Source: DASQFQ01 sp963722815 | GTDB lineage: Bacteria > Actinomycetota > Thermoleophilia > Solirubrobacterales > Solirubrobacteraceae | Assembly (NCBI GenBank): GCA_963722815.1 | Contig: CAVROM010000007.1 | Location: 124,001-188,000, forward strand | DNA: 64,000 nt | Direction: 5' to 3' | Shown: positions 20,004 to 28,634 of the stretch, piece by piece | Layout: every line of letters starts with the position of its first letter | How positions within the stretch are numbered: position 1 is the stretch's first letter | Translations under genes and position numbers: made by a program | Notes under the pieces: generated by a model | What the model was told of the DNA's origin: nothing | Databases searched by the model: none | What the model saw: only the letters and a program-made list of their open reading frames with translations

Positions 20004-20995
20004 GGGTCGCGGTCCTGGCCGGGGGGCGCTCCTCCGAGCACAGCGTGTCGTTGGACTCGGGGGCGACGGTTTCCGCGGCGCTGCAGGAGGCCGGGCACGA
20101 GGTCGTCGCGGTGCGGCTGGCGCGCGACGGGTCGTGGAAGGGCCCGGACGGTTCGGTGCTCGCTCTGTCACCCGGCGGCGGGCTGCTGGGCGTCGACGTC
20201 GCGTTCCCGGTGCTGCACGGGCCGTTCGGGGAGGATGGGACGATCCAGGGCCTGCTCGAGTTGCTCGACGTGCCCTACGTGGGCGCGGGCGTGCTCGCGT
20301 CGTCGCTGTGCATGGACAAGATCGTGTTCAAGGAGGTGCTGGCGGCGGCGGAGGTGCCGCAGGTGGGCTACCTGGCGGTGCGGGAGACGGCGTGGCAGGA
20401 CACGCCGGACGCCGTGCGGGCGTCGTTGGAGGAGCTGGGGCTGCCGCTGTTCGTCAAGCCCGCGCGGCTGGGCTCGTCGGTCGGGATCTCGAAGGTGTCG
20501 GGGGCGGAGGAGCTCGACGGGGCGCTGGAGACGGCGTTCCAGCACGACGGGTTGGCGATCGTCGAGGCGTTCTCGCCCGGGATCGAAGTCGAGTGCTCGG
20601 TGACGGGCAACGGGGAGCCGGAGGCGTCGCTGCCGGCGGAGGTCGTGCTGCAGGGCGCCGATTGGTACGACTACGAGGCGAAGTACTCGCCGGGCGGGGT
20701 GGAGCTGGAGATCCCGGCGCGGGTGGATGGCACGGTGATCGCGGAGATCCAGGCGCTGGCGCGGGAGACGTTCGTGCGGGTCGGCTGCTCGGGGCTCGCG
20801 CGCGTCGACTTCTTCGTCGAGGACGGCGGGCGGGTGCTGGTGAACGAGCTCAACACGCTGCCGGGCATGACGGCGACGAGCGGCTTCCCGAAGATGTGGG
20901 AGGCCGGCGGGCGGTCGTTCCCGTCGGTCTGCGACCGGCTGCTGGAGCTGGGCCTGGAGCGGTACCGCGCCGAGCGCGCGGGGCACGCGTTCTAG
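20000..20995 (+). CDS. ddl: D-alanine--D-alanine ligase
   Basis: ATP-grasp enzyme joining two D-alanines for the peptidoglycan stem. 331 residues. N-terminal GGRSSEHSVSLDSG and HGPFGEDGTIQGLLEL, ATP-grasp loop KPARLGSSVGISKV, metal and substrate site EVNTLPGMT-type NELNTLPGMT. The GTG start overlaps the pknB stop (GTGA). Inclusion of ddl in the pknB operon puts precursor supply under the same transcript as polymerases. Its TAG stop lies in a CTAG repeat element. Confidence 0.95.
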   Translation: MRVAVLAGGRSSEHSVSLDSGATVSAALQEAGHEVVAVRLARDGSWKGPDGSVLALSPGGGLLGVDVAFPVLHGPFGEDGTIQGLLELLDVPYVGAGVLASSLCMDKIVFKEVLAAAEVPQVGYLAVRETAWQDTPDAVRASLEELGLPLFVKPARLGSSVGISKVSGAEELDGALETAFQHDGLAIVEAFSPGIEVECSVTGNGEPEASLPAEVVLQGADWYDYEAKYSPGGVELEIPARVDGTVIAEIQALARETFVRVGCSGLARVDFFVEDGGRVLVNELNTLPGMTATSGFPKMWEAGGRSFPSVCDRLLELGLERYRAERAGHAF

Positions 20996-21034
20996 GCGCC
21001 AAGCCAGGCACCTTGGTGCCTAGCGGGGGGCTAG
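20992..21034. repeat. CTAG-bounded hairpin repeat, copy 1
   Basis: 43-bp element beginning and ending with CTAG, between the convergent ddl and Ser/Thr kinase genes. It contains the hairpin AGGCACC-TT-GGTGCCT (21006-21021) and a CTAG-C-G6-CTAG end. The outer CTAG tetramers supply both TAG stop codons. The copies at 60951-61032 have the same sequence except that the stem reads AGGCAGC/GCTGCCT, a compensated base-pair change. Probably a bidirectional terminator-type repeat. Confidence 0.8.
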
Positions 21035-22557
21035 GTCTTCGTCTTCCGGAACAGGCTGACCTCGGAGATCTCGACGCGCTCCTGGTCGGGCGGGAGCTTC
21101 GTGATCCACACGAGGTAGTAGCGGTAGCGCTTGCCGTCCGTGCGCAGCGTGAAGCGCTGGTGCTTGCGGCGGACGGTGCCGCCGCCGACCTTCTGCCACT
21201 CGCCGCCCTTGCCCGGGGCCTTGGTGGGGGCGTCCCCGTCAGGGGCGACCTGGATCTCGGCCTGCCAGCCGGGCTTGGGCGTGTCGATCTCGATCTTGGT
21301 GGCGCTGACGCCGGGGGCGGCGTCGACGTAGAGACCCACGCCGGCCTTGCCCGCCAGGGTGCCGCCGCTGTAGCTCTCGGTGGTCCAGGAGGTGCCGGGG
21401 TCCTTGTCGACCGCGAGGTGGGCCTGCTCGGCGTGCTCGTCGTCTTTGCCGATCGGATCGAAGTCCTGGGCGCTGGTGCGCCTGACCGACACGACCTTGG
21501 TCCCGGCCGGCGGCTTGTCTCTGCCCGCGCCGGTGCCGCGCTGGGTGCGCTCGACGCCCTGGAGCAGCAGGACGGCGGCGACCGCGCCCCCGAGCAGCAG
21601 GACGCCGATGACGGCGAAGATCGGGACTCTGCGGCGCAGGCGGAAGGGGAGGCGGCGGCGCGCGCTCTCGGGCAGGGTGGCGATGACGGCGGTCGCCTCG
21701 CCGGTGGCGCGGCCCTGGCGGGCGGCCTCGGCGGCGAGCGCGTCCTCCAGGTCGATCTCGAGCGTGCGGGCGTCGGGGTAGCGGCGCTCGAGGTGCTTGT
21801 CCGTCATGCGGTCGAGAATCGCCGCGAGGCCCGCCGAGACGTCGGGGCGGCGGGTCTGGACGTCGGGGAGGTCCTCGCGGACGTGCTTCATCGCGACGGC
21901 GACCTGGTTCTCGCCGTGGAACGGGACGTCGCCGACGAGCATCTCGTACAGCACGACGCCGAGGCTGTAGATGTCGGACTGGCCGTTGACGTCGTGACCG
22001 AGGGCCTGCTCGGGGGACACATAGTCGGTCGTGCCGAGGACGCGGCCGTCGGCGGTCAGGCCGTCGTCGTCGTCGAGGCTGCGGGCGATGCCGAAGTCGG
22101 TGACCTTGGCGGAGCCCTCCTCGTCGATCAGGACGTTCTGGGGCTTGACGTCGCGGTGGACGATGTGGCGGGCGTGGGCGGCTCCCAGCGCGCGGGCGAT
22201 CTCGATCGCGTAGGCGATCGCCTCGTCGACGGGCAGGCGGCCCATGCGCCGGATGCGGTCCTTCAGCGTCTCGCCCTCGACGTACTCGAACACGATGTAC
22301 GGGCGGCCGTCCTCCTCGCCGGCGTCGATGACGCCGACGATGTGGGGGTGGGAGAGCTGGGCGACGCTGCGGGCCTCCCTGCGGAACCGCTCGAGCTGGT
22401 CGGTGTCCGCGGCGATCTCGCGGTGCATCAGCTTGACCGCGACGCGCCGCTCGAGCACCGAGTCGAAGGCGCGGTAGACCGTCGACATGCCGCCCGCCCC
22501 GATCTGGGCGTCGAGCCGGTACCGGCCGTTCAGCTGCATGCCGACGAGGGTGCTCAT
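21031..22557 (-). CDS. membrane Ser/Thr protein kinase with a discoidin-like extracellular domain
   Basis: 508 residues. Kinase domain (about 12-275): GAGGMSTVYRAFD, Lys in VAVKLM, HRDVKPQNV, DFG in VTDFGIA, YVSPEQ. A transmembrane helix (about 318-340) leads to an outer domain of about 150 residues with AVDKDPGTSWTTESY and LYVDAAPGVSATKIEID, a pattern seen in F5/8-type (discoidin-like) sugar-binding modules attached to actinobacterial MviN and kinases. The ligand is unknown. Monocistronic, facing ddl; upstream CACAAT (minus strand) near 22575 may be a -10 box. Confidence 0.88.
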   Translation of the reverse strand: MSTLVGMQLNGRYRLDAQIGAGGMSTVYRAFDSVLERRVAVKLMHREIAADTDQLERFRREARSVAQLSHPHIVGVIDAGEEDGRPYIVFEYVEGETLKDRIRRMGRLPVDEAIAYAIEIARALGAAHARHIVHRDVKPQNVLIDEEGSAKVTDFGIARSLDDDDGLTADGRVLGTTDYVSPEQALGHDVNGQSDIYSLGVVLYEMLVGDVPFHGENQVAVAMKHVREDLPDVQTRRPDVSAGLAAILDRMTDKHLERRYPDARTLEIDLEDALAAEAARQGRATGEATAVIATLPESARRRLPFRLRRRVPIFAVIGVLLLGGAVAAVLLLQGVERTQRGTGAGRDKPPAGTKVVSVRRTSAQDFDPIGKDDEHAEQAHLAVDKDPGTSWTTESYSGGTLAGKAGVGLYVDAAPGVSATKIEIDTPKPGWQAEIQVAPDGDAPTKAPGKGGEWQKVGGGTVRRKHQRFTLRTDGKRYRYYLVWITKLPPDQERVEISEVSLFRKTKT

Positions 22558-22696
22558 CCGTGTCTGTGCCTATTGTGGACTACGGGGTGGCTCGGTGTTC
22601 GAGGTTCGGCGGCGCGGCAGGTAGCCCTGCGGACACGGTTTGTTTGCCTCTGAAAACGTTGCATCTGGAAGGGTGCTCGGCGCCGGGTGGTTAACG

Positions 22697-22726
22697 ACGG
22701 AGCGCCGGGTCTCCCCGGCGCTCCGT
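22697..22726. terminator. 13-bp perfect hairpin downstream of the 22.8-23.8 kb gene
   Basis: ACGGAGCGCCGGG (22697-22709), loop TCTC, then CCCGGCGCTCCGT (22714-22726). It lies about 30 bp past the stop of the minus-strand low-complexity gene and separates it from the following minus-strand kinase gene. No poly-T tract. The 22558-22696 stretch upstream of the kinase holds no gene. Confidence 0.65.
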
Positions 22727-22755
22727 GTACCCCTGCAAACGGCTTTCCAGCGCGG

Positions 22756-23775
22756 TTACGACCCGATCGGCCGGCCGCTCCACGTGTCGGACTGCGCGGG
22801 GCGCTCCACTTCCGGCTTGCGCTCCTGCACGTCCGCCACGAACCAGGGCTCCTCCACGACGGGAGGCTCTTCCTCGGCGCTGGGGTCGGCGACGAACGGC
22901 GACGGCTCCACGGGCTGGAAGGTCTCCTCGGCGACAACCGGCTCCTCCAACACGGGCTCCTCGTCCGCGGCGACCGGCTGCTGCGCGTACGGGTGCTCGG
23001 CAGCGGGCGCCGGCTCGACCATCGAGGCCTCCCAATCCACGGCCTCAGGCTCTTCCGCGACGGGCTGCTCGGCGGGAATCTCCAGGCTCACGGGCTGTCC
23101 GACGGGCTCCACGGCGGGCGCCTCGGCCACAGGCTCGGGCTCCACCTCGACGACGGGAAGCTCGTAGTCGACCGGCTCAGGCGCCGAAATCGGCGCCACA
23201 GCGGGCTCCTCGACCGGAGCGGCCTCCAAGACGGGCTCCTCGGTCAGCGCGGGCTCCACGACGGGCTCAGCGACCTCGGGGGCCTCTGCGACGGGCTCTT
23301 CGACCGGCGCGGCCTCCACGACGGGCTCTTCGGCGACCCACTCGGCGACCTCGGCCACGGGCTCCTCGACCTCGGGGGCTACCTCCACGACCGGCTCAGG
23401 CGCCAGAATCGGCTCTACGACCGGCTCCTCGGCGACGGGCTCCTCGACGGGGGCGACCTCCGCGACGGGCTCCTCGACCGGGGCGGCCTCGACGGCCGGC
23501 TCCTCGGGGACTGGCGTGGGCTGCACGACCATCGGGGCTGCCTCGACGTAAGAGTGCTCGGCGACCGGCTCCTCGACGACCGGGGCGGGCGCCTCGACCA
23601 CCGGGGTGGCCTCCACGACCGGCTCCTGTGCGGCGGGCGCAGGGGTCGGGGGGACGTAGGAGTCCGCGAAGAAGGGCTTCGCCTCCTCGGTGTGGCGGCG
23701 GGTGAGGTGGCGGGCTACGACGACGGCGGCGCCGGCGCCTGCCAGCAGCAGGATGAGACGGACGGGACGGGACAT
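22756..23775 (-). CDS. membrane-anchored Val/Glu/Pro-repeat protein
   Basis: 339 residues, no recognised enzyme domain. The N-terminus RPVRLILLLAGAGAAVVVA is a membrane anchor followed by basic residues, then about 280 residues of irregular tandem repeats of the type APVEEPVAE and EEPVVE, strongly acidic and proline-rich, so extended and disordered. ATG 23775 is chosen over upstream starts because AAGGAG lies 10 bases ahead. The upstream neighbour at 23904-24791 has the same build. Orientation across the membrane is not certain. Confidence 0.7.
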   Translation of the reverse strand: MSRPVRLILLLAGAGAAVVVARHLTRRHTEEAKPFFADSYVPPTPAPAAQEPVVEATPVVEAPAPVVEEPVAEHSYVEAAPMVVQPTPVPEEPAVEAAPVEEPVAEVAPVEEPVAEEPVVEPILAPEPVVEVAPEVEEPVAEVAEWVAEEPVVEAAPVEEPVAEAPEVAEPVVEPALTEEPVLEAAPVEEPAVAPISAPEPVDYELPVVEVEPEPVAEAPAVEPVGQPVSLEIPAEQPVAEEPEAVDWEASMVEPAPAAEHPYAQQPVAADEEPVLEEPVVAEETFQPVEPSPFVADPSAEEEPPVVEEPWFVADVQERKPEVERPAQSDTWSGRPIGS

Positions 23776-23903
23776 GCGGGACTGGCTCCTTCGGCGGTCG
23801 CGTGCGTAGAGGTGCACCCACACCATCGGCCGCCGCGCGCAGCCCTTGAGTCCCGCGTGAGGATTTCTTCAGATGTTCGGCGACCGTCCGAGTCGCCGGC
23901 CGC

Positions 23904-24791
23904 TCACTGCGGCTTGACGGCGCCTCCCGACCAGGTCTTCCAATCCCCGCCGGAGATGTCGTCGTCGTCGTCCGAGGAGGCCTCGGAGCCCGGGGCGACC
24001 GGCTCGGGCGTCTCGCCCACGGCCGGGTTGTCGGCGGCCTCGATCGCGTCTTCGATCTGACGCTCGGCGTCGCTCACGCCCTCGTCGCCCGGGCCGGCGT
24101 TCTCCTCGAGCTCCGCCTCGGCCTGCTCCTGGCCCTCGGCCACGCCCTCGCCCGCCTCGGCCAGCGGCCGCTCGGCCTCCGATGCGGGCTCGCCGTACTC
24201 GCTGCCCGCGTACTCGTTGCCAGCGGAGCCGCCGATCGCGGCGGCCTCGGCGGCAGCGGCCTGCTCCTCGGCCGCCTCGTCGATCGGCTCGGGCAGGACC
24301 TGGGTGTCGGCCTCGGCGGTGGGGAGCGGCTGCTGGGCGGCCTCGGCGGTCGCGCCGGGGGAAGGAGCCTCGGTGTCGCGCGCGAGCTGGGAGGGCGGGT
24401 CGCCCTCCGCCGGCGTGTCCACGCCACCCGCGGGCGCCCCCGCCGGCGCGACATGACCGCTGGCCGCCTGGGCCGCCGCGGCGGCGTCGGCGATGGCGTC
24501 GGTCACGGCCGCGGTGTCGTCCGCCTGCAGCGGCTGCTCCTCGACCGGCTCGCTGCGCCCCGGCTCGGGCGCGACCACCGGCGCGGGAGCGGGCACCGGC
24601 GTGGACGTGTTGGCGGGCGGCCCCGGCGCGTCGTAGTTCGAAGGCGCGGGCACGGGCGGCGAGTAGGGCTCGGGCGTGCTTGACGCGCCACCCGGGAGGA
24701 GCTGCCTGACCTGATCGCGCTTGGCGTACGCGGCGGCTGCGCCGACGGCGACGCCGACCAGCAGCAGGCGGCGGAAGGTGAGTCGGGCCAT
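23904..24791 (-). CDS. membrane-anchored acidic Pro/Ala-rich protein
   Basis: 295 residues. Starts with LTFRRLLLVGVAVGAAAAYA, an anchor like that of the next gene, then a basic stretch, a Pro/Ser-rich region, and long Glu/Ala-rich helical segments. The C-terminus has SSDDDDDISGGDWKTWSGG, the only ordered-looking motif. A GAAGGAGC ribosome site precedes the ATG at 24791, the same sequence as before the neighbouring gene. The pair looks like diverged paralogues or functional partners. Function unknown. Confidence 0.7.
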   Translation of the reverse strand: MARLTFRRLLLVGVAVGAAAAYAKRDQVRQLLPGGASSTPEPYSPPVPAPSNYDAPGPPANTSTPVPAPAPVVAPEPGRSEPVEEQPLQADDTAAVTDAIADAAAAAQAASGHVAPAGAPAGGVDTPAEGDPPSQLARDTEAPSPGATAEAAQQPLPTAEADTQVLPEPIDEAAEEQAAAAEAAAIGGSAGNEYAGSEYGEPASEAERPLAEAGEGVAEGQEQAEAELEENAGPGDEGVSDAERQIEDAIEAADNPAVGETPEPVAPGSEASSDDDDDISGGDWKTWSGGAVKPQ

Positions 24792-24893
24792 GGGTCTTCA
24801 GTTGCTCCTTCGATGGCGGGATCGGCGTGCCTCCCGAACGGTACCCACCGAGCCCGGCGCGACAACGGCTCCCCCGCGCGCCATGCTGTGTCG

Positions 24894-25919
24894 ATGCGGC
24901 GGATCGGATCCGGCCTCCACCGGTTCTGGGAGAAGGCGTACACGGACAACCTGACCGGCCTCGCCGCGATGGTCGCCTACAACCTCCTGCTGAGCGTCTT
25001 TCCCGTCGCGCTGATCTCGCTGTTCGTCGCCGGCCAGGTGCTCTCGAGCCCGGAGCTCGAGCGCTCGGTGCTCTCCGACCTGCAGCAGCTCTTCCCCTCG
25101 GCGGCGGACACGACGCTGAGCGATGCGCTGCGTCAGGTCCGCGAGTCCTCCACGACCGCGGGCATCATCGCCCTGGTCGCGAGCGTCTGGGTCGGCGCCT
25201 CGTTCTGGGGCTCGCTCGACACCGCCTTCTGTCGCATCTACGAGGTCCCGTGCCGCAGCTGGGTGCGCCAGAAGCTGTTCGGCCTCGGGATGCTCGGGCT
25301 CGTCCTCCTGTTCTTCGCGTCGACCGTCACGATCCCGGCGGCGCAGTCGCTGCTCTTCTCCAACAAGGCCGACCTCCCGTTCGGCCTCTCCGACCGCAAC
25401 GCGCTCTACACGATCACGCTCGCCGTCGGCTTCGTGATCACGTTCACCGCGCTCGCGACGATCTACCGCACCGTCCCCAACGTGGCGGTGCCCTGGTACG
25501 GCGTCTGGGCCGGCGCCCTCGGCGCGACGACGGCCATTGCCGTGGTCGACTACGGCTTCCCCTTCTACCTGAGCAACGTCAGCGCCTTCGGCGGCCTGCG
25601 CAGCACCCTCGTGTTCGTGCTGATCGTGCTGATCTGGTTCTACGTCCTCGCGATCATCATCCTCGGCGGCGCGGTGGTCAACGAGCTGAGATTGGAGCGA
25701 CGGCGACCGGGTACTCTCGCCGACGTGCCCGACCCCGAGACCGAGGAGCTGCGGCTCGAGCAGATCGACCGCGAGCGGCAGGAGCACGGGCGGGCGAAGC
25801 AGGCGCACGACGAGCCGGAGACCGAGCAGCACGAGCGCCGCGCCGAGCGCGCGAGCTACCTGCGGGAGAAGCTCGACGAGCGGGCCGAGGCCGAAGACGC
25901 CGCGGCCAGGGAGGGTTGA
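24894..25919 (+). CDS. YihY/virulence factor BrkB family membrane protein
   Basis: 341 residues with six membrane segments. Family features include NLTGLAAMVAYNLLLSVFPVAL near the N-terminus, VWVGASFWGSLDTAF, and the C-terminal IWFYVLAIIILGGAVVNEL. A charged, coiled-coil-like C-terminal tail (about 260-341) is rich in Glu, Arg and Gln. Family members are inner-membrane proteins of unsettled function (once misnamed RNase BN). ATG 24894 is used, giving MRRIGSGLHRFW; the frame extends further upstream but overlaps the divergent gene's leader. Confidence 0.87.
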   Translation: MRRIGSGLHRFWEKAYTDNLTGLAAMVAYNLLLSVFPVALISLFVAGQVLSSPELERSVLSDLQQLFPSAADTTLSDALRQVRESSTTAGIIALVASVWVGASFWGSLDTAFCRIYEVPCRSWVRQKLFGLGMLGLVLLFFASTVTIPAAQSLLFSNKADLPFGLSDRNALYTITLAVGFVITFTALATIYRTVPNVAVPWYGVWAGALGATTAIAVVDYGFPFYLSNVSAFGGLRSTLVFVLIVLIWFYVLAIIILGGAVVNELRLERRRPGTLADVPDPETEELRLEQIDRERQEHGRAKQAHDEPETEQHERRAERASYLREKLDERAEAEDAAAREG

Positions 25920-26149
25920 TGGAGGGGCACGAGGAGAAGGCGGCCGAGGCCGAGTACGAGCTCGCCGAGATGGAGGAGCAGTCGGACTCGCTCGCCGAGG
26001 ACATCGAGGCCGCAAAGGCCGACTGGCAGCAGAAGAAGCAGGACGACTCCGTGCCGGGCGCCGGCGTCGGGGAGCACGACGAGGGGCCCGACCCCGAGGT
26101 CACCGGCGGTGGCCCCGGCGGCGGCGGCTCGCCTGAGCTCGACGACTAG
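25919..26149 (+). CDS. small acidic helical protein coupled to the YihY gene
   Basis: 76 residues, function not recognised. The first 50 residues are Glu/Ala/Lys-rich with heptad character (EEKAAEAEYELAEMEEQSDSL), followed by a Gly-rich tail. The ATG overlaps the YihY stop (TGATG), so it is translated from the same mRNA. The TAG stop shares the tetranucleotide CTAG (26146-26149) with the stop of the convergent purM. Confidence 0.65.
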   Translation: MEGHEEKAAEAEYELAEMEEQSDSLAEDIEAAKADWQQKKQDDSVPGAGVGEHDEGPDPEVTGGGPGGGGSPELDD

Positions 26150-27189
26150 AAGGTCAGCCCGAGCGACGGGACCGTGATGCGGTCAGCGTCGCCCGTCACC
26201 CAGCCGATCCGCGCGGTGCCGGGATGGCGCGCGCTCAGCAGCTCCACGGCCGCGTCGGCCTGCGCCGCCGGCACGACCGCGCAGAAGCCGCAGCCCATGT
26301 TGAAGACCTCGTGCATCTCCGCGTCCCCGACGTCGGCGAGCTCCTGCACGAGCCCGAACACCGGCGGCACCGGCAGCGGCGCGTCGATCTCGAAGCCGAC
26401 GTCGGCGTGCAGCCGCAGCAGGTTCAGCAGCCCGCCGCCGGTGATGTGCGCGAGCCCGCGCACGTCCACCTCGCTCCGCAGCAGCTCCAGAGCCGCGCGC
26501 ACGTAGATCACCGTCGGCTCGAGCAGCGCGTCGGCGACGGACGCCCCGCCCAGCGCGGCGGGCCGGTCCTCGAAGGCCAGCGGCTCCAGCGCCACCCGCG
26601 CCAGCGAGTAGCCGTTCGAGTGCAGGCCGGAGGAGGGCAGGCCGATCAGCGCGTCGCCCGGCGCGCAGGAGGCGCCGGTGACCACGCGGTCCAGCGCCAC
26701 GGTGCCGAAGCACGCGGCGGTGAGGTCGAACCCGGTCGGCGACGGGTGGCCCTGGATCAGCTCCGGCAGCACCGCGACCTCGCCGCCGGGGATCTCTACG
26801 CCCGCCGCCTCGGCGCCGGCCTTGAGGCCCACGCCGATCGCCTCCATCACCTCGGGGTCGACCCGCTCGACCGCCAGGTAATCCAGCAGCGCGATCGGCT
26901 CGGCGCCCACGCACACGACGTCGTTGACGTTCATGGCCACGCAGTCGATCCCGACCGTGTCGTAGCGGCCGGTCTGCTCGGCCACGATCAGCTTCGAGCC
27001 GACGCCGTCGGTCCCGACCGCGATCCCCAGGTTCGGCGCGACCTCGAGCACCGCCGCGTAGTGCCCCGAGGCGAGCACCGAGCGCGACGCGCGGCCGGTG
27101 TCGATCGTCTTCAGCACCGCGACGAGCGCCGCGACCCCGCGGTCGGCCGCGCTCATGTCCACCCCGGAATGCGCGTAGGCGCCGCTCAT
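26146..27189 (-). CDS. purM: phosphoribosylformylglycinamidine cyclo-ligase
   Basis: AIR synthetase, the fifth step of purine synthesis: ATP-dependent ring closure of FGAM. 347 residues. Typical motifs are VGTDGVGSKLIVA, GIDCVAMNVNDVVCVGAEP, LPELIQGHP (usually ETAEMPG-type region), GLPSSGLHSNGYSLAR and HITGGGLLNL. The ATG at 27189 overlaps the uppP stop (ATGA). It is the last gene of the dedA-uppP-purM unit; linkage to lipid-carrier genes seems positional. Confidence 0.95.
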   Translation of the reverse strand: MSGAYAHSGVDMSAADRGVAALVAVLKTIDTGRASRSVLASGHYAAVLEVAPNLGIAVGTDGVGSKLIVAEQTGRYDTVGIDCVAMNVNDVVCVGAEPIALLDYLAVERVDPEVMEAIGVGLKAGAEAAGVEIPGGEVAVLPELIQGHPSPTGFDLTAACFGTVALDRVVTGASCAPGDALIGLPSSGLHSNGYSLARVALEPLAFEDRPAALGGASVADALLEPTVIYVRAALELLRSEVDVRGLAHITGGGLLNLLRLHADVGFEIDAPLPVPPVFGLVQELADVGDAEMHEVFNMGCGFCAVVPAAQADAAVELLSARHPGTARIGWVTGDADRITVPSLGLTF

Positions 27190-27956
27190 CGCTCGCGATT
27201 CTCGCGCACGAGCAGGACGGCGGCGAGCCCGCAGCGGTAGGCGGCCCACGGCGCCAGCGGGCGGTCGCGCTCGAGCACGCGCGCGAGCGGCATCGAGACG
27301 AGCGTGGCGGCCGCCGCCGCCGCGGCGCCGATCGCCAGCGTCCCCAGCTCCGAGCGGTCCGGCCGCCGCTGCAGCAGCCGCAACCCCTTCAGGCCCGCGG
27401 CGCCCACGATCACCGGCACCCCGATCCCGCGCGAGAGCCGCACCGCGTCGGGCCGCGCGAACCCCAGCGCCCGCGCCGCGGCCAGGGTCGCGCCCGCGCG
27501 CGAGACGCCCGGCACGAGCGCGCACGCCTGCGCGAGCCCGAGCAGCACGCCGTCGAGCGGCCCCGCGTCCTCCTCCAGCCGGGTTCCCGGCCGCCGGTCG
27601 GCCAGCACGAGCGCCACCGAGCCGGCCACCAGCCCGCCCGCCAGCGAGGCCGGCCCGCCCAGGCGCTCCTCGATCCAGTGCTCGGCGAGGAACGCGAGCG
27701 CCACCGTCGGGACCATCGACAGCAGCGCGACGTCCAGCGGCAGCGCCATCAGCTCGCGCCGCAGCCCGATCACAAGCCCGACCGCCCCGCCCGCGTGCAG
27801 CGCGACCTCGACCTCCTTGCGGCGCGCGCCGTCCAGGTCCGCGTGCTCCCACCCGAGCAGCAGCGGCAGCGCGGCGACGTGGCCCGACGAGGAGATCGGC
27901 AGCAGCTCGGCCGGCCCTTGGACCAGCCCGAGGGCGACGACCTCAGCGCGGCGCAT
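27186..27956 (-). CDS. uppP: undecaprenyl-diphosphatase (BacA/UppP family)
   Basis: Removes one phosphate from undecaprenyl diphosphate so that the carrier can be reused for peptidoglycan and other glycans. 256 residues with multiple membrane helices. The two active-site motifs are QGPAELLPISSSGH and PGVSRAGAT. The start at 27956 overlaps the end of dedA by 14 bp; an in-frame ATG at 27980 is an alternative. The Glu of the usual first-motif EGxxE is Gln, as in some members. Confidence 0.92.
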   Translation of the reverse strand: MRRAEVVALGLVQGPAELLPISSSGHVAALPLLLGWEHADLDGARRKEVEVALHAGGAVGLVIGLRRELMALPLDVALLSMVPTVALAFLAEHWIEERLGGPASLAGGLVAGSVALVLADRRPGTRLEEDAGPLDGVLLGLAQACALVPGVSRAGATLAAARALGFARPDAVRLSRGIGVPVIVGAAGLKGLRLLQRRPDRSELGTLAIGAAAAAAATLVSMPLARVLERDRPLAPWAAYRCGLAAVLLVRENRER

Positions 27957-28599
27957 CGGCGGCCGGCTCACCGGCCGCACGCGGCCTGCGGCGGTTCCGC
28001 ACCACGAGGTAGACGATCCCCAGCACGATCAGCACCGCGATCGCGTAGTCGACGTAGTGGAGCGAGTCCTTCCAGTTCTCCCAGCGGTCGCCGACCTCGC
28101 GCCCGATCAGCGTCAGCATGAAGATCCACGGGAGACAGCCGGCCGCGGTCAGCGCCGTGAAGCGCCAGAACGGCATCCGCGCCACGCCAGCGGGCAGCGA
28201 GATGAACGTGCGGATGATCGGCAGCATGCGGGCGAGGAAGACGGTCCAGGAGCCGTACTTCTCGAACCAGCGGTCGGCCCAGGCGAGGTGCGACGGCTTG
28301 ATGTGCAGCTTCTTGCCGTGCTTCTCGAGGATGTCGACGCGCCCGTAGTAGCCGACCGCGTAGGCGATCCAGGAGCCGACGACGTTGGCGGCGGTCGCCA
28401 CCAGGACGACCTCCCACAGCGGGTAGTGGCCCTCGGAGACGTTGAAGCCCGCGAACAGCATCGTCCCCTCCGACGGGATCGGGATGCACGCGCTCTCGGC
28501 CACCATCAGCGCGAAGACCCCGGGCAGGCCGAGCTTGTCCACCACGTCGACGGCGAACTGGACCAGCGGGTCGGTCAGGGAGGCGAACGCGGGGTTCAC
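27943..28599 (-). CDS. DedA family membrane protein (candidate undecaprenyl-phosphate translocase)
   Basis: 218 residues, four to five membrane segments. The DedA signature is present: ESACIPIPSE with the conserved acidic residue, and FLARMLPIIRTFISLPAG with the conserved Arg, Pro and Arg. Recent work assigns some DedA proteins (UptA) to flipping undecaprenyl phosphate back into the cell. The reading frame overlaps uppP, which produces that same lipid on the outer face, so a joint recycling role is a good inference. Confidence 0.9.
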   Translation of the reverse strand: MNPAFASLTDPLVQFAVDVVDKLGLPGVFALMVAESACIPIPSEGTMLFAGFNVSEGHYPLWEVVLVATAANVVGSWIAYAVGYYGRVDILEKHGKKLHIKPSHLAWADRWFEKYGSWTVFLARMLPIIRTFISLPAGVARMPFWRFTALTAAGCLPWIFMLTLIGREVGDRWENWKDSLHYVDYAIAVLIVLGIVYLVVRNRRRPRAAGEPAADAPR

Positions 28600-28634
28600 G
28601 CGGCAGCCAGGCTAGCGGCCGAGGATGAAACGGC

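Noticed and set aside
22756..23775. CRISPR-like or satellite repeats in the Val/Glu/Pro gene
   Set aside because: The repeated DNA is in frame, irregular in length and translates to one low-complexity protein; no constant spacer size.
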